Source: Alphaproteobacteria bacterium 41-28 (GTDB taxonomy: Bacteria; Pseudomonadota; Alphaproteobacteria; UBA9655). From it: a stretch of DNA of 64,000 bases. Where the stretch lies: assembly GCA_001897795.1 (NCBI GenBank), contig MKUL01000043.1, forward strand, positions 1 to 64,000. The letters run 5' to 3'. Below the pieces are notes generated by a model. The model was not told where the DNA came from. It ran no database searches and saw nothing but the letters and a program-made list of their open reading frames with translations. Shown piece by piece: positions 1 through 9,869 of this stretch; position 1 is the first letter of the stretch; every line of letters begins with the position of its first letter. Both the position numbers and the translations under genes were made by a program.

Positions 1-39
1 ACAATGCGGCTTCTTACGCTCAAATTTCTCTTTTGCCAT
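1..39 (-). CDS. tuf: Elongation factor Tu, N-terminal start only (runs off window)
   Basis: Reverse strand from 39 reads ATGGCAAAAGAGAAATTTGAGCGTAAGAAGCCGCATTGT = MAKEKFERKKPHC, the canonical EF-Tu N-terminus, with a purine-rich SD upstream. Confidence 0.85.
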   Translation of the reverse strand, partial: MAKEKFERKKPHC

Positions 40-132
40 CGTTTTTTCCTCTGTTCCTTACTCGTCGGTTTTTTCCTCTGATACTCATATGTCAAATTTT
101 AAGCAACCGTAACTGCGAAGTAATAGTCATTA

Positions 133-221
133 GCCCGCCTTCACCAGGGTTTCGGCGGGCAGCCTTCGCTGCCTCATCTTTCTTACTGACTTGCCAGCCG
201 AAGCTGCAAAGCAGCGAAGGC

Positions 222-224
<3 letters not shown>
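133..224. repeat. Palindromic repeat abutting the tRNA-Gly CCA end
   Basis: agcccgccttcaccagggtttcggcgggcagccttcgctgcc...gccagccgaagctgcaaagcagcgaaggctgg; near-copy at 18997-19093 next to tRNA-Tyr. Confidence 0.8.
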
Positions 225-295
<71 letters not shown>

Positions 296-353
296 TCAAA
301 AACCAAATCTTGTCCATCTCTCACACCTTAGCGACTTTAGCCGCAGCGGCGGA

Positions 354-407
354 TGGAGAGAGCAGGATTCAAACCCGAGTAGACGTTCGTCGGCAAATTT
401 ACAGTCT
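354..407 (-). pseudogene. Displaced 3' half of tRNA-Tyr
   Basis: 49/54 nt match by eye to the 3' half (anticodon loop to acceptor) of the intact tRNA-Tyr at 19091-19176; similarity ends in the anticodon arm. Confidence 0.85.
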
Positions 408-703
408 AAATCAAGCTATCTTTCCTATCCCATGCGATAGCCTCGTTATACATCTATTTCTCTTTTTTTCAAACAATTTTTGAGCATTCACATATTTAAT
501 TGACAAAAGCACAAAATTTATTCACCTTGCCCACACGAACTGAGTGTCATCAAGAAAATTTGATAGGAGAGTTTTCTTTTTTCGAACAAGAGGAATGTTT
601 TGGCTAAAGTTAGGCACGCTAAAAAAATAGTTCTTCTCTAAGTTTTTTTGCTACATGACCAAATAGGATACTGATAATTTACTGTCGTAGAAGGAAAAAA
701 AAT

Positions 704-910
704 ATGCAATTAAAGACTAGATATCTATTTCTATCTTTTTTCTTTTTCTTTACAGTGGTCCAACCTGCCCATGCTTATTTGGACCCAGGTGCTGCGAGTA
801 TGGTATTGCAGGGCTTGATCGGTGGGGTAGCTGCTGCAGTAGGATTTCTTTCTCTATACTATAATAGGATAAAGAAATTTCTCTGTAACCTGCGCAAGCG
901 AAAAGAGTAA
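704..910 (+). CDS. Small exported/membrane protein with YLDPG motif
   Basis: Signal/TM segment, YLDPGAASMVLQGLIGG motif, first gene of the polysaccharide block. Confidence 0.65.
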   Translation: MQLKTRYLFLSFFFFFTVVQPAHAYLDPGAASMVLQGLIGGVAAAVGFLSLYYNRIKKFLCNLRKRKE

Positions 911-925
911 GGAGAGCGGAAGAAT

Positions 926-2332
926 TTGATTCATAATCAGGAAGCTGGTTCATTTCGTGATCCTGCAGGAAATGTTATAATTTCTAATAATCGAGTATTT
1001 CGCACGATTAATGAAATAGCGCGTGTAGATTACGAAACAATCCGAAACAAGGGAATTTTATCAAAGGCCATTCAGCAAGGATATCTAATCAGTTTCGAAG
1101 AATTAGATAAATCTGATTGGCCGATTGATACGACGGATCCTGCATATATTGTTGAGCACCCTCGAATTCCTTATATATCCTATCCTTACGAATGGTCGTT
1201 CAGTCAACTGAAGGCGGCTGCTTTGCATCATCTGGATTTCCAATTGGCATTGCTGGAAGATGATGTTGTTCTATCAGATGCAACCGCCTATAACATCCAA
1301 TTTATTGGATCTAAACCTATATTTATTGATTTGCTCTCGCTCAGACCTTATAGGGAAGGTGAGTTTTGGGCTGGACATCGTCAGTTCTGTGAACAGTTTT
1401 TGAACCCACTACTGCTCCGTACCTTCAATGGAATCTGTCATAATGCTTGGTTCCGAGGGACATTGGAGGGAATATCGACTACAGATTTGGCTCGTTTGGT
1501 TCCACCCTCAAAAAAATTCTCCTGGAATGTATTGAGTCACGTTATTCTCCAGGCAAAACTGGAGCGTGGCGTTGTTAACAATCCAGACAAGCTGATTAAG
1601 ATAGCGAAATCTCGTAGTCAATTATCAAAAACGGCTTACTATGGGCTCCTTTCCCAGATGAGAAAATGGATTTCCAAATTGACTCCAGTTGATAAGGGAA
1701 AAACAGTCTGGCGAGATTATGCAAAAACCCATACCTATACTTCTAAAGAAGCTGCCCTTAAACGAGAATTTGTTAAGCAATTTATAGTCGCTACAAAGTC
1801 CAAAACTTTGGTAGATATGGGTTGCAATACTGGCGATTATAGCGTTGCAGCACTAGAGTCAGGGGCGGAGTACGTTATCGGTTTCGATTTTGACCAGCAA
1901 ACCATTGACCTGGCATTTTCCCGAGCCGTGGATCAGAAATTGCCTTTTTTACCCCTCTTTTTAGATGCTGCAAATCCCAGCCCAAATCAAGGATGGAGAC
2001 AAGCAGAACGTGAAGGATTTTCTGGTCGAACAAGAGCAGACGCCTTAGTAGCGCTCGCTTTTGAGCATCATTTGGCACTGGCCAAAAATATCCCCATTCA
2101 ACAAGTAATACAATGGCTTGTTAATATAGCACCCCATGGCATTATCGAGTTTGTTCCAAAGTCTGATAGTACGGTACAGAAGATGCTTTCCCTTCGAGAG
2201 GATATCTTCCGTGATTACAACCCAGAAACATTTGAGTTACATCTAAAGGCTCTTTCTAAAATTGTAAAAAAACAAATTGTATCTGAAAGCGGCAGATGTC
2301 TTTTTTGGTATGAGCGTCATGGAGCATTATGA
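926..2332 (+). CDS. Class I SAM-dependent methyltransferase, NoeA-like
   Basis: SAM motif LVDMGCNTGDYSVAALESGAEYVIGFDFD plus a long N-terminal domain; TTG start. Confidence 0.75.
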   Translation: MIHNQEAGSFRDPAGNVIISNNRVFRTINEIARVDYETIRNKGILSKAIQQGYLISFEELDKSDWPIDTTDPAYIVEHPRIPYISYPYEWSFSQLKAAALHHLDFQLALLEDDVVLSDATAYNIQFIGSKPIFIDLLSLRPYREGEFWAGHRQFCEQFLNPLLLRTFNGICHNAWFRGTLEGISTTDLARLVPPSKKFSWNVLSHVILQAKLERGVVNNPDKLIKIAKSRSQLSKTAYYGLLSQMRKWISKLTPVDKGKTVWRDYAKTHTYTSKEAALKREFVKQFIVATKSKTLVDMGCNTGDYSVAALESGAEYVIGFDFDQQTIDLAFSRAVDQKLPFLPLFLDAANPSPNQGWRQAEREGFSGRTRADALVALAFEHHLALAKNIPIQQVIQWLVNIAPHGIIEFVPKSDSTVQKMLSLREDIFRDYNPETFELHLKALSKIVKKQIVSESGRCLFWYERHGAL

Positions 2333-4443
2333 TGGAAAAAAGTAAGGCGTTAGGGGCTTGGGTGAAAACTTTTTTTCGAGTATTCTTGGAAACGCTTCCT
2401 CTATTTGGGCTCATTTTTATTATAAATCCAATATTGATTGTTTTTTCTACATCTGAACCAGCTTCTGAGTATCAGACTTCCTTTGCTATTTTGAGTTTGG
2501 CTTGTGTTTGTGCCTGCGTATTGACCGCTCTTCCTATCTCTTTTTTTTCAAACAAATATCGCCGAATAGCCATAGCTTTTCTTCGTTCTCTTTTTCTTAT
2601 TTCTTTTATTGTTACAATTTTTTACCCCGAAGGTGGTCGACAGCTTGATGGAGTTGCTGCAGCAAACCATTCTTTTTTTTATTATTGTGTACTTTATTTT
2701 TTTTATATTATTTCCGTTTCTTTTTTTACAATATTATTTTTTCGTGGCAATGTCGTACTAAGAAATATTTATGTGACATTTGCAATTCTTGGATTTGTAT
2801 CCATTAGCTACTATTACTACACATTCCAAAATACGATTAATTCTGAAAACCAAACGTATTATTTTGACAAATTCAATCTGTCTTTTGCTTCAGACAGAAA
2901 CATCGTTGTCATCTTAGCTGACATGTTACAAGGCTCAACTCTTGAACAATACTTTATGATGAATCCAAAGGAACAAAATAATTTTCAAGGATTTACCCTT
3001 TTTTCACGAGCCACATCCCCATTTCCGTATACGAATTACGGCGCTCCTGCGCTCTTCAGTGGCAATATGTATAGCAGTAGTTCAAATAAGAGTAGTGTCC
3101 AGGCACGCAAAGATGCAGAAACGTCTTCGTTCCTGACCGATGCCATAAGTTCGGGCTTTGACAACACGGTGATAGGCCTTTCTTGCATCAAAGCTCACGA
3201 GAATCAAATCTCTTACGTACCTGCGACACCTGAAGAAAAAGCTTTGACTTTGTTTTCATTAAGCATCCAGAGAATGATAAAAAAATCGGTGCACATTCTA
3301 GGGTTTGATCCGCAGATGATGTTGTTAGTGGGGTATAAAAAAACCAGCAAAGATATTATGGAACGATTAGCAGTTGCACCCATAGGAAAAAGTAAAAATA
3401 AGATACTCTTTTTTCATAGCATGGTCCCTCATGCGCCTTTGGTATTTAGGCGCAAATATTTGAAATCGATGCCTCTTTTTCTAAAACCTTTAGAATGGAA
3501 TGTAGAAAACTATTGGGATGAAATGGGCTTTTTCGTCGGTCAAGTCACGCGTCTTCTAGATCATATGAAACGTATCGGAATTTATGATAATGCACTCATT
3601 ATAGTTACAGGTGATCATGGGCATTTTATTGGGGAGCAAGATGACCTATATAAATACCCTGGTACTGAAGATTTTGATGGTATTCAAAAGGGCCCTTGGG
3701 CACGAACAGCTGCGATGTATAATGCTGCTATATTAATAAAACCACCATTAATGAGGGACTCATTGCAAATTTCCAGAGTAGCCTCAAGCACTTTGGGACT
3801 CCGGCCATTGATAAAACGATATCTCACCGATAAGACTTCAGATTTATTAAAAGATTTTGAAATACTGGGAAAAAATAAGGTTGTTGTTTTTAAAGATAAG
3901 ATCAAATCCAATCCTTATGAAGTTGTAGATGATCATGTGGTTCTTGAGTTTACTGGGAATGTTAGTTCTTTACCGGAAGAATTTGTAAAAAATATATCAA
4001 AATACAATGACATCTCATATAAGATTGGCATGAAAATCACGGACATTGGTGAATATCTAGTAGGCCCTTGGATTAGAGATAATGATCACGCCTGGTTAAA
4101 AGGAAGGCCAGCTAAACTCGTTATTCGCCCCTCTGGCGTCGAAAAGAAAATCTATAAACTTCAGATGGTCTTAAAGGGGTTATTGAATAATAAACACCGT
4201 GTGCAGAGGGTTCGGCTCTGGCTCAATGATAAAGAACTAGGCATGCTTTCTATCAAAAAGCGTAAAAAAAATATGGTAGAATTAGAAATTCCTATGGACT
4301 TACTTGTGAACGATAGTATTAATGAATTTAAATTTGAACCGTTGGACGCAATTTCTCCTAAAGAAATCAATGCTTGGACGACAACCGTTCCTCTGAGTAT
4401 ATTTCTATACTCTTTTCAAATTCTTGAAGCAAGAAAACAATAA
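2329..4443 (+). CDS. Membrane-anchored sulfatase/alkaline-phosphatase superfamily protein
   Basis: N-terminal TM helices, then NIVVILADMLQG and ALIIVTGDHGHF metal-site motifs. Confidence 0.75.
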   Translation: MMEKSKALGAWVKTFFRVFLETLPLFGLIFIINPILIVFSTSEPASEYQTSFAILSLACVCACVLTALPISFFSNKYRRIAIAFLRSLFLISFIVTIFYPEGGRQLDGVAAANHSFFYYCVLYFFYIISVSFFTILFFRGNVVLRNIYVTFAILGFVSISYYYYTFQNTINSENQTYYFDKFNLSFASDRNIVVILADMLQGSTLEQYFMMNPKEQNNFQGFTLFSRATSPFPYTNYGAPALFSGNMYSSSSNKSSVQARKDAETSSFLTDAISSGFDNTVIGLSCIKAHENQISYVPATPEEKALTLFSLSIQRMIKKSVHILGFDPQMMLLVGYKKTSKDIMERLAVAPIGKSKNKILFFHSMVPHAPLVFRRKYLKSMPLFLKPLEWNVENYWDEMGFFVGQVTRLLDHMKRIGIYDNALIIVTGDHGHFIGEQDDLYKYPGTEDFDGIQKGPWARTAAMYNAAILIKPPLMRDSLQISRVASSTLGLRPLIKRYLTDKTSDLLKDFEILGKNKVVVFKDKIKSNPYEVVDDHVVLEFTGNVSSLPEEFVKNISKYNDISYKIGMKITDIGEYLVGPWIRDNDHAWLKGRPAKLVIRPSGVEKKIYKLQMVLKGLLNNKHRVQRVRLWLNDKELGMLSIKKRKKNMVELEIPMDLLVNDSINEFKFEPLDAISPKEINAWTTTVPLSIFLYSFQILEARKQ

Positions 4444-4593
4444 TGTGTATTGTAACAATAGAGTCAACCTCAGAAATTATTATTAAATTTGTTGTTACTT
4501 GACTCTGCCATATGCCTCATATAGGTTGTGCCCATGGATGAAGAGAATATGCATTCCTCTAACATCTAAGGATATGCGGAAGGAGCATAAACA

Positions 4594-5460
4594 GTGAAAG
4601 TATTAATCTTCGGCGTATCTGGGATGCTTGGCAATACCCTTTTTCGTTACCTTGCAGAAGATAAAAATATTTCTGTCTATGCTACCGCTCGAACTCACAG
4701 TGCTTTCCAATACTTTCCCAACAAGCTAGCAACTCAACTTATTGCTAACGTGGATGTTGAAAATCACGAATCCCTCGTTAAAGTTTTCACGGATATTCAA
4801 CCTGATATAGTCGTAAATTGCATCGGAATTGTTAAACAGTTGACTGAAGCCAAAGATCCATTATTGACCATACCTATCAATTCTCTACTTCCTCATCGAC
4901 TTGCAGCGCTTTGCAAAATAGCAGGGGCCCGCCTGATACATATTAGTACTGATTGTGTATTTTCTGGCACCAAAGGTAATTACCTTGAAAGCGATTTTCC
5001 TGATGCAGACGACCTATACGGTCGTTCTAAGCTGTTAGGTGAAGTTGATTATCCGCATGCAGTTACACTCCGTACTTCAATTATTGGCCATGAGTTGTCA
5101 GGCCAGAGAAGTCTATTAAATTGGTTTCTCGCCCAACAAAATTCTGTTAAAGGATTTACTCACGCTATATACTCAGGGTTTCCAACGGTTGAACTATCAA
5201 ACATCATTCGAAATTTTGTACTGCCAAGACCCGAAATGAGAGGGCTGTATCATGTTGCCTCAAAACCGATTAATAAATACGATCTTTTGCAACTCGTTGC
5301 GAAAACGTATAAAAAAACCATCGAGATCATACCTTCAGATAGCTTAATCATTGATCGCTCACTTAACGCTGAACGATTTAATAAGGAAACAGAGTATGTA
5401 GTGCCTGGGTGGCCTGAGTTAGTGGAACGTATGTATGAATTTAAAACAGGCAATGGGTGA
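4594..5460 (+). CDS. RmlD-like NAD(P)-dependent sugar reductase (SDR)
   Basis: N-terminal VLIFGVSGMLG; STDCVFSG...YGRSK active-site region; 288 aa with no cupin tail. Confidence 0.85.
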   Translation: MKVLIFGVSGMLGNTLFRYLAEDKNISVYATARTHSAFQYFPNKLATQLIANVDVENHESLVKVFTDIQPDIVVNCIGIVKQLTEAKDPLLTIPINSLLPHRLAALCKIAGARLIHISTDCVFSGTKGNYLESDFPDADDLYGRSKLLGEVDYPHAVTLRTSIIGHELSGQRSLLNWFLAQQNSVKGFTHAIYSGFPTVELSNIIRNFVLPRPEMRGLYHVASKPINKYDLLQLVAKTYKKTIEIIPSDSLIIDRSLNAERFNKETEYVVPGWPELVERMYEFKTGNG

Positions 5461-6512
5461 GCGTAATGTTTGAAAATAAAACGATATTAATCACGGGAGG
5501 TACAGGCTCGTTTGGTAATGCAGTCATGAATCGCTTAGTGACTTCCGATATCAAAGAAATTCGCATTTTTAGTCGTGATGAAAAAAAACAAGAAGATATG
5601 CGGCTTGCTTATAATAATCCTAAGATTAAATTTTATATAGGTGATGTAAGAAATTATAGTAGTATTTTCGGAGCCATGAAAGGCGTCAATTATATTTTTC
5701 ATGCTGCTGCCCTGAAACAAGTCCCTTCGTGTGAGTTTTACCCGATGGAAGCAGTCCAAACAAATATCCTCGGTGCGGAGAATGTTCTGAACGCTGCTAT
5801 AGCTAACAATGTAGAGCGCGTTATTGTGCTTAGTACAGATAAAGCTGTCTATCCGATCAATGCAATGGGTCTATCCAAAGCAATGATGGAAAAGCTCATG
5901 CTAGCGAAAGCACGCATGCAGCAAGAAGGCGATACGATACTGTGTGCGACTAGATATGGCAATGTGATGGGATCTCGTGGGTCTGTCATTCCTCTTTTCC
6001 TTAAACAAATTAAAGAAGGGAAACCCTTAACAATTACCGAGCCCACGATGACTCGTTTTTTGATGTCTCTAGAAGATTCTGTGGATTTGGTCCTCCACGC
6101 CTTTTTACATGGTCGCCAAGGAGATATTTTTGTTCAAAAAGCCCCAGCTGCAACCATTGCAGTATTGGCACAAGCCCTCAAGGAATTGTTTGAACGAAAG
6201 AATGTGATTCATTTTATTGGTACACGACATGGCGAGAAGCTTTATGAATCATTGGTATCCAGTGAAGAAATGGCTAAAGCTGACGATATTGGTGAATTCT
6301 ATCGCATTCCTTTAGATAACAGAGATCTTAACTATGCAAAATTCTTCGTAATCGGAGAAAAGAGCAGAGTGAGCGTGGAGGATTATACATCTCACAATAC
6401 GGTTAGGCTTGACGTAGAGGGGGTAAAAAACCTTTTATCGAAGTTAGATTTTATTCAGGAACAACTCAATATAACCACTAAGCCAACCGAAGCAGGAATG
6501 GTTGCCGCCTGA
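5457..6512 (+). CDS. UDP-GlcNAc 4,6-dehydratase/epimerase, FnlA/CapE/WbjB-like
   Basis: ILITGGTGSFGNAV, FHAAALKQVPSCEFYPMEAVQTN, GNVMGSRGSVIPLF typical of this SDR family. Confidence 0.9.
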   Translation: MSVMFENKTILITGGTGSFGNAVMNRLVTSDIKEIRIFSRDEKKQEDMRLAYNNPKIKFYIGDVRNYSSIFGAMKGVNYIFHAAALKQVPSCEFYPMEAVQTNILGAENVLNAAIANNVERVIVLSTDKAVYPINAMGLSKAMMEKLMLAKARMQQEGDTILCATRYGNVMGSRGSVIPLFLKQIKEGKPLTITEPTMTRFLMSLEDSVDLVLHAFLHGRQGDIFVQKAPAATIAVLAQALKELFERKNVIHFIGTRHGEKLYESLVSSEEMAKADDIGEFYRIPLDNRDLNYAKFFVIGEKSRVSVEDYTSHNTVRLDVEGVKNLLSKLDFIQEQLNITTKPTEAGMVAA

Positions 6513-6542
6513 TGCCCTATAGACAACTTGTGGATATAATTC

Positions 6543-7667
6543 ATGCTTAAAGTAATGACAATTGTTGGTACGCGCCCAGAACTCATTAAAATGTCTAGAG
6601 TCATCGCAGAATTTGACGAATATACTCGGCATATATTAGTTCATACTGGGCAAAATTTTGATTATGAATTAAATCAGGTGTTTTTTGAGGACCTTAATAT
6701 CCGTAAACCTGATTATTTCTTGGATGCTGCAGGCGCGAATGCCGCAAAAACGATAGCAAGAGTCATTGAGAAAACTGATGATGTTCTCGAAAAAGAACAA
6801 CCTCATGCGGTCTTAATTTATGGTGATACAAATTCATGTCTTTCTGTGATTGCTGCTAAGCGCAGACAAATACCTGTCTTTCATATGGAAGCTGGAAATC
6901 GTTGTTTTGATCAACGCACTCCTGAGGAAATTAATCGTAAGCTGATCGATCATTTAAGTGATATTAACATTGTTCTTACCGAACATGCGCGAAGGTATCT
7001 TATTGCTGAAGGGCTTCCCTCTGAACGAATTATTAAATGTGGCTCCCACATGCATGAAGTATTGAACCACTTTATGCCTAACATAGAAAAATCTCAAATA
7101 TTGACACAGCTCAAAATTCAACCCAAAAAATACTTCTTAGTAAGTGCTCATCGAGAAGAAAATGTTGATAGCCCTAGCAAGTTGCAAGATTTACTCGATA
7201 CTTTGCAGATCTTAGTTAGAGAATACGATATACCCGTAGTTGTTTCAACTCACCCGCGCACAAGGCAAAATCTAGAAAAACTAGGAACTAAAAATTTTGG
7301 TTCAAAAATTCAATTTCTAAAACCATTTGGTTTTCTTGATTATATCAAGCTTCAAATGGAAGCACTGTGTACATTATCAGACAGTGGGACCATTACCGAA
7401 GAATCTTCTCTGCTGAATTTACCTGCCGTTAATACGCGAGATGCGCATGAGAGACCTGAAGGGATGGATGAAGGAACTTTGATCCTAAGCAACTATAAAG
7501 CAGAACGCATATTAGATGCTGTTCGTGTCGTAACTAAACAGCACAAGTATAACGAACGTTTACATAAACTTGTTCCTGATTATGACGCAGGCTTAGTCTC
7601 AAAGAAAATTCTTCGTATTGTTCTAAGCTATGTGGATTATGTGAATCGCGTGGTATGGCATAAATGA
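6543..7667 (+). CDS. Non-hydrolysing UDP-GlcNAc 2-epimerase family, FnlC/CapG/WbjD-like
   Basis: VGTRPELIKMSRVI, HTGQNFDYELNQVFFEDL, SDSGTITEESSLL. Confidence 0.9.
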   Translation: MLKVMTIVGTRPELIKMSRVIAEFDEYTRHILVHTGQNFDYELNQVFFEDLNIRKPDYFLDAAGANAAKTIARVIEKTDDVLEKEQPHAVLIYGDTNSCLSVIAAKRRQIPVFHMEAGNRCFDQRTPEEINRKLIDHLSDINIVLTEHARRYLIAEGLPSERIIKCGSHMHEVLNHFMPNIEKSQILTQLKIQPKKYFLVSAHREENVDSPSKLQDLLDTLQILVREYDIPVVVSTHPRTRQNLEKLGTKNFGSKIQFLKPFGFLDYIKLQMEALCTLSDSGTITEESSLLNLPAVNTRDAHERPEGMDEGTLILSNYKAERILDAVRVVTKQHKYNERLHKLVPDYDAGLVSKKILRIVLSYVDYVNRVVWHK

Positions 7668-8494
7668 GTCCATCGACTAAAAATAATGCAACATTTAGAC
7701 AAATGTTGGCAAGTATCTATACGAATTATCAGCTTATTTTAGTCTTAGGAAAGCGAGAAGTTCTGGGTCGCTACCGCGGATCTATTATTGGTTTGGCATG
7801 GTCTTTTGTTAACCCCTTGCTCATGCTCATTGTCTACACATTCTTTTTTTCTGTTGTTTTCAAAGCAAGATGGAGCATTAATCCAACTCAAAGTCCGACT
7901 GATTTTGCTGTTATTCTTTTTGTAGGCTTGATCGTGTATAATTTATTTGCCGAATGCATCAATCGGGCCCCTACGTTAATTACCAATAACGTGAACTATG
8001 TTAAGAAGATTGTATTTCCTCTCGAAATACTGCCATGTGTTGCAATGGGATCTGCCTTATTTCACGCAGTTATTAGCCTCTTCATGTTGTTGGTGGTTCA
8101 ATTCATAATTGCAGGTTCGATACAATGGACTTTAATCTTTTTTCCATTTATTCTGGCACCGTTAGTTTTAACAACACTTGGAATTTCTTGGTTCCTCGCT
8201 GCACTAGGTGTTTATGTTCGAGATATTGCCCAAATGACAACTTTCGTTATTTCAGTATTACTATTTGTTTCTCCGGTATTTTATCCATTGTCAATGGTCC
8301 CATTAAAATTTCAAACCATAATTTTATTAAATCCCCTGACACTCATCATTGAGCAATCTCGAAAGGTATTGATATTTGGAGAAATCCCGGACTGGAACAG
8401 TTTAATAGCCTATACCGTTTGTAGCGCTTTCGTTGCATGGATGGGTTTCTGGGGGTTTCAGAAAACAAGACGAGGATTTGCTGATGTCCTCTGA
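7664..8494 (+). CDS. wzm: Polysaccharide ABC exporter permease (Wzm type)
   Basis: ABC-2 permease: KREVLGRYRGSIIGLAWSFVNPLLMLIVYTFFF. Confidence 0.9.
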   Translation: MSPSTKNNATFRQMLASIYTNYQLILVLGKREVLGRYRGSIIGLAWSFVNPLLMLIVYTFFFSVVFKARWSINPTQSPTDFAVILFVGLIVYNLFAECINRAPTLITNNVNYVKKIVFPLEILPCVAMGSALFHAVISLFMLLVVQFIIAGSIQWTLIFFPFILAPLVLTTLGISWFLAALGVYVRDIAQMTTFVISVLLFVSPVFYPLSMVPLKFQTIILLNPLTLIIEQSRKVLIFGEIPDWNSLIAYTVCSAFVAWMGFWGFQKTRRGFADVL

Positions 8495-9869
8495 AAATAT
8501 TGCTCTTCAAGTCAATAATGTCAGTAAATGCTTTACAATGTATAAAGCGCCTCTTGATCGTCTGAAACAAATGATGCACTCAAGGCTTTTAAGCCCCATA
8601 AGTAAAAACAAAAAAACTTATTATAATGAGTTTTGGGCTCTACAAGATATAAGTTTTGAAGTCCAGCGCGGTGAAGCCGTTGGCATATTAGGACAAAATG
8701 GGAGTGGTAAAAGTACGTTATTGCAAATTATCGCAGGAACCTTATCTCCAACGACTGGCAACGTAAATGTAAAGGGGCGTGTTGCTGCTTTACTGGAGTT
8801 AGGTTCAGGATTTAATCCAGAATTTTCAGGAATTGAAAATGTTTATTTAAATGCTAGCTTATTAGGTTTATCGAGAGATGAAACAGATAATAAAATAGAT
8901 AGTATTTTAGCATTTGCTGATATTGGGGCTCATGTAGAGCAACCCGTTAAAACCTATTCTAGTGGTATGATGTTAAGGCTTGCCTTTGCTGTTCAAGCAG
9001 CTGTGGAGACAGAAATATTGATTATTGATGAAGCTTTGGCTGTTGGTGATGCACGGTTTCAACTGAAATGCTTTAAGCGTCTCGAAGACATGAAAGATAA
9101 TGGTACAACAATTCTTTTTGTATCCCATGCTACAGAACTCGTGCGTTCATTTTGTGACACAGGTATTTTTATTGATCATGGAAAAATGCAATATATTGGA
9201 GACGCAAATACAGCAACAATTCAGTATTTAGCTCTCTTATTTCCGAATCAAGAAAATAAAAAAACAAGTTCAAACTCTGAAGAAATCTTAAATCTCGAAG
9301 AAATAGGCATAAGAAAAGAGAACGTTCCTATAGAAAAAGAAGCCAAGCATCTGTTGTTTGACAACTTCTCTGAAACATCTCCTAATAATTTTGGTCTTGG
9401 GGGAGCAACATTACACTGGGTAGAAATCAGGGGATTAGAAAATTCAATCATTTTTTTGGGTGGAGAGAAAGTTACTGTTCGCGGTCACTTTTCTTGGGAT
9501 AGAGAATTTGTTCGAGATCTGATTGAAAGTAAGAACTTAGAGAATAATATTGCTCTTTGCATTGCATTTATGGATTCCAAAGGGCGCTACCTTTTTGGTT
9601 GCAATGGATTTGATCACAACCTAGTATTAGATGGTTTTTTAAACGAAGAATCCACCGCATCATTTCAATTCATACTTCCCTTTTTAACGGAAGGTTCTTA
9701 TTTTATAACAGTTGCTATTACAGTTGGATCACTAGAACGTCACGAACAATTAAAGTGGTATGATGCTCTTATAGAATTAAAATGCCTCCAAAAGAAAAAT
9801 AATGTTTTTGGAACATTTTTGATAGATTATAAAATGAATTACGAATTTTTAGAGGAAAAATGCGCATGA
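8484..9869 (+). CDS. wzt: Polysaccharide ABC exporter ATPase with C-terminal extension (Wzt type)
   Basis: Walker A GQNGSGKST, signature YSSGMMLRLAFA, Walker B EILIIDEALAVGD; about 200-aa C-terminal extension as in Wzt carbohydrate-binding domains. Start set to ATG 8484, not the track's 8433. Confidence 0.9.
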   Translation: MSSENIALQVNNVSKCFTMYKAPLDRLKQMMHSRLLSPISKNKKTYYNEFWALQDISFEVQRGEAVGILGQNGSGKSTLLQIIAGTLSPTTGNVNVKGRVAALLELGSGFNPEFSGIENVYLNASLLGLSRDETDNKIDSILAFADIGAHVEQPVKTYSSGMMLRLAFAVQAAVETEILIIDEALAVGDARFQLKCFKRLEDMKDNGTTILFVSHATELVRSFCDTGIFIDHGKMQYIGDANTATIQYLALLFPNQENKKTSSNSEEILNLEEIGIRKENVPIEKEAKHLLFDNFSETSPNNFGLGGATLHWVEIRGLENSIIFLGGEKVTVRGHFSWDREFVRDLIESKNLENNIALCIAFMDSKGRYLFGCNGFDHNLVLDGFLNEESTASFQFILPFLTEGSYFITVAITVGSLERHEQLKWYDALIELKCLQKKNNVFGTFLIDYKMNYEFLEEKCA

